Positions 14,270 through 16,242 of a stretch of DNA of 16,242 nucleotides are shown here, piece after piece. This stretch comes from Chloroflexota bacterium (GTDB taxonomy: Bacteria > Chloroflexota > Chloroflexia > QHBQ01 > JADMIH01), in the NCBI GenBank assembly GCA_015478675.1, contig JADMIH010000084.1:1-16242 (forward strand), given 5' to 3'. Position 1 is the first letter of the stretch, and the number at the start of each line of letters is the position of its first letter. A program made the translations under genes and the position numbers. Under the pieces are notes generated by a model that ran no database searches, was not told the origin of the DNA, and saw only the letters and a list, made by a program, of their open reading frames with translations.

Positions 14270-14275
14270 AGGAGG
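14270..14275 (+). promoter_or_regulatory. Ribosome binding site fixing the mutase start
   Basis: AGGAGG is placed 7 nt before ATG 14283, making this the start. The in-frame ATG at 14250 lies upstream of the site and overlaps the putative -10 box, so it is unlikely to be used. Confidence 0.85.
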
Positions 14276-14282
14276 CCAACTA

Positions 14283-15710
14283 ATGGCAGCAACAGCAGGC
14301 AAAGCCAGTGTGCCCGCCGAGATTTTTCGCGAATATGATATACGTGGTCTTGTAGATAAAGAGCTGACGGATGATGTTTACTACCAGTTGGGTCGGGCAT
14401 ATGGCACCTTCCTTTACGCTCAGGAAGGGGTGAAGCCTGTAAAGGGCGAGAGAATGCGGGTGGCATCGGGGCGCGACGTGCGCCTCTCCTCCGACCGCTT
14501 TCAGGAGGCCCTTACTCGGGGGATGCTCGATTCGGGTGTTGATGTGATAGACGTTGGGGAAGTGCCTACGCCCGTGCTCTACTTCTCTGTGAAGTTCCTG
14601 GATACTGATGGTGGGGCAGAGGTTACCGCCTCGCACAACCCCGCCGACTACAACGGCCTAAAGCTCCGCAAGCGCACGGGAGATGGTCTCAACGCCCCCC
14701 TTACCTCGGATAATGTGCAGGAGCTGCGCCGCATAATCGAGCGTGGCGAGTTCCACGATGGCAAAGGTGAGTATAAAGATTACCCCACCCAGCCTGAATA
14801 TGTGAAGTACATCACCGACACGGTGAAGGTAGAGCGTCCTCTCAAAGTGGTAATTGACCCCGGCAACGGCGTCACGGGGCCTACCGCCATGCAGATCTAT
14901 AAGGCGCTTGGCTGTGATGTAAGCGGCATTTACCTTGAGCCGGACGGCAATTTCCCGCACCACCTGCCAAACCCTCTTAAGGAGGAGAACGTGGTGGACC
15001 TGATTGCCGAGGTGAAGAAGCAAGGAGCCGATGTGGGCATAGGCATAGATGGCGACGGCGACCGGCTGGGCGTGATAGATAACGACGGCAACATCGTCTG
15101 GCCCGACATGTACATGATCCTCTACGCACGCAAAGCGCTTCAGAAGGAGCCGGGGGGCTGCATCATCTTCGATGTTAAATGCTCACTTGCCCTGCCGGAG
15201 GATATAGAAAAGCATGGCGGCGCCCCGATAATGTGGCGCACCGGATACACCAATGTCTTTGCCAAGCGCCTCGAAACGGGTGCGCCTTTCGCGGGCGAGT
15301 TCAGCGGGCACATGTTTTTCAACGACCCACTGATAGACTTCGATGATGGCATCTACGCGGGCGCTCGTCTCCTGGAAGCAATAGGCGACAGCGATTCGCC
15401 TATCTCAGCGCGCTTTGACGACGTGCCGAAGTATTTCAACACACCGGAAGGGCGGATAGATGTTGACGAGTCGAAGAAGTTCGGCATCATAGACAGGCTC
15501 AAGGCTAAATTCGAGAAAGAGTACAAAGTGATCACCCTGGACGGGGCGCGGGTGGTCTTCCCCACAGGCTGGGCGTTGGTGCGCGCCTCTAACACCGAGC
15601 CTGCGATCACCTACCGCTTCGAGTCGACCAGGTCTCAGGAAGACCTCGACCGGATCAAGGTGATTATGCGCGACGCTCTGGCCGCCGAGGGAGTAAAGGC
15701 CGATTTTTAG
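14283..15710 (+). CDS. manB: Phosphomannomutase/phosphoglucomutase (alpha-D-phosphohexomutase family)
   Basis: Interconverts hexose 6-phosphate and hexose 1-phosphate (mannose and/or glucose), feeding nucleotide-sugar and polysaccharide synthesis. Complete at 475 residues, usual for the family. The four active-site signatures are intact: phosphoserine loop TASHNP (115-120, Ser117), metal loop DGDGDR (256-261), sugar-specificity loop GEFSGH (338-343) and phosphate-binding RASNTEP (434-440). The N-terminus contains the conserved FREYDIRG (15-22). A Glu-x-Ser sugar loop with both specificities is common in bifunctional PMM/PGM (AlgC/ManB-like) enzymes, so the exact substrate cannot be fixed; the symbol is a family-level choice. 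It lies 220 bases after the GT39 gene and converges with tyrS, with 8 bases between the stops and no visible hairpin there. Confidence 0.95.
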   Translation: MAATAGKASVPAEIFREYDIRGLVDKELTDDVYYQLGRAYGTFLYAQEGVKPVKGERMRVASGRDVRLSSDRFQEALTRGMLDSGVDVIDVGEVPTPVLYFSVKFLDTDGGAEVTASHNPADYNGLKLRKRTGDGLNAPLTSDNVQELRRIIERGEFHDGKGEYKDYPTQPEYVKYITDTVKVERPLKVVIDPGNGVTGPTAMQIYKALGCDVSGIYLEPDGNFPHHLPNPLKEENVVDLIAEVKKQGADVGIGIDGDGDRLGVIDNDGNIVWPDMYMILYARKALQKEPGGCIIFDVKCSLALPEDIEKHGGAPIMWRTGYTNVFAKRLETGAPFAGEFSGHMFFNDPLIDFDDGIYAGARLLEAIGDSDSPISARFDDVPKYFNTPEGRIDVDESKKFGIIDRLKAKFEKEYKVITLDGARVVFPTGWALVRASNTEPAITYRFESTRSQEDLDRIKVIMRDALAAEGVKADF

Positions 15711-15718
15711 CACTCACC

Positions 15719-16242
15719 CTAAGCCTCTAGCTTTACAAAGCTCCTGCCTGCCTTGAGGATCATGCCGGGAAGCGGCTTTAGAGTATACGTACGAGCGGTG
15801 ACGCGCTCCTCATCCACCCGGACGCCGCCTTGCTCGACGAGACGCTGGGCTTGCTTGCGGTTGGGGGCGAGACCCGTGTTGATTAGCAGGTCGAGTATGC
15901 CAACTTCGCCTGCTTGGTTGGCCCTGCCGCCCGCGGCCTGTTCGACAGGCACAATGGGTATCTCGGTCGGGATACCGCGCTCCTGGAACTGGCGCTCGAA
16001 ATCGGCTTTTGCCTGGTCTGCGGCGGCTTCACCATGATACATCCTCACTATCTCCCAGGCCAGCCTCTTCTTGGCATCCATAGGGTGTACGCTGCCCCCC
16101 GCCAATCCACTCTTTATCTGTTCTACTTCGCGCATGGGGACACGCGTACACGACTCCATGTAGAGTGTTATCACGTCGTCGTTCATAGACATTATCTTGC
16201 CGAACTGGTCGCGTGGCTCGTCGAGTATGTAGATGCCGTTAC
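15719..16242 (-). CDS. tyrS: Tyrosyl-tRNA synthetase, C-terminal part (N-terminus beyond the window)
   Basis: Charges tRNA-Tyr with tyrosine. 173 residues are visible, reading in from the right edge to TAG at 15721-15719. The first visible segment, NGIYILDEPRDQFGKIMSMND, is the family's stretch just after the KMSKS loop, so the catalytic HIGH and KMSKS motifs lie outside. Next comes the anticodon-recognition helical region (DDVITLYMESCTRVPM, HPMDAKKRLAWEIVRMYHG), and finally an S4 RNA-binding domain in the last 60 residues (GILDLLINTGLAPNRKQAQR, VRVDEERV). An internal ATG at 16192 is not a start, because the homologous frame continues upstream without a stop. The layout matches the bacterial class I TyrRS with C-terminal S4 domain. 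Confidence 0.92.
   Translation of the reverse strand, partial: NGIYILDEPRDQFGKIMSMNDDVITLYMESCTRVPMREVEQIKSGLAGGSVHPMDAKKRLAWEIVRMYHGEAAADQAKADFERQFQERGIPTEIPIVPVEQAAGGRANQAGEVGILDLLINTGLAPNRKQAQRLVEQGGVRVDEERVTARTYTLKPLPGMILKAGRSFVKLEA

Larger units (their letters stand above)
14063..14282. other. Intergenic region with diverged inverted repeat and mutase promoter area
   Basis: Two segments built on the words TACGAG and AACTCGTA (about 14126-14138 and 14190-14210) are roughly inverse to each other, a weaker relative of the elements at 10910 and 11677. The only strong signals near the mutase gene are a TACAAT box (14246-14251) and AGGAGG (14270-14275). No rho-independent terminator is visible after the GT39 gene. 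Confidence 0.35.

Noticed and set aside
14250..14282. Mutase start at the upstream ATG (14250)
   Set aside because: The strong AGGAGG site lies downstream of that ATG and is correctly spaced only for ATG 14283.

Overview
The window carries ordinary bacterial chromosomal genes and most likely comes from a member of the Chloroflexota. The case rests on secreted proteins with Pro/Thr-rich stalks attached to TadE/TadG-like pilus proteins, an SbcC whose Walker-A-side signature resembles the Chloroflexota type, C-rich extragenic palindromes, and mixed GC content. This assignment is an inference, since there is no rRNA or other taxonomic marker here.

Layout. At 1-632 (minus) is the N-terminal part of a zinc-dependent histone-deacetylase-family hydrolase, cut by the window edge. 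A 503-base divergent intergenic region with a C-rich tandem repeat and a strong palindrome follows. At 1136-4740 (plus) is a compact Tad/Flp-pilus-type operon: a TadE-like pseudopilin with a Pro/Thr stalk, a very small possible lipoprotein gene, a second TadE-like pseudopilin, and a large Cys-rich TadG-like protein. It ends at a bidirectional hairpin (4775-4807). From 8142 down to 4847 (minus) lie a small polytopic membrane protein, a TyrA-family prephenate/arogenate dehydrogenase and a 14-TM DHA2-type MFS exporter. The exporter start is overlapped by a 9-codon leader ORF that has a good ribosome binding site. At 8274-10880 (minus) is an SbcC/Rad50-type ATPase, and at 11029-11526 (minus) an unrecognised 165-residue protein. 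Two short inverted-repeat (MITE-like) elements bracket the latter. At 11831-14062 (plus) is a GT39/ArnT-like membrane glycosyltransferase, and at 14283-15710 (plus) a complete phosphomannomutase/phosphoglucomutase. At 15719-16242 (minus) is the C-terminal part of tyrosyl-tRNA synthetase, convergent with the mutase.

How the genes fit together. The Tad-type genes would supply minor pilins or surface adhesins, and the mutase plus GT39 enzyme would supply and transfer sugars for the envelope or for protein glycosylation. That functional link is inference from neighbourhood only. The rest is housekeeping: DNA end processing, aromatic amino acid synthesis and translation.

The most notable signals are the following. 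Three genes have a -10 hexamer exactly 6 nt before the ATG, which predicts leaderless mRNAs. A leader ORF overlaps the exporter start. A tiny ORF sits 2 nt before the second tadE-like gene. The inverted-repeat elements cluster around one orphan gene. I found no CRISPR array, tRNA, rRNA, transposase gene or recognisable new defence system.
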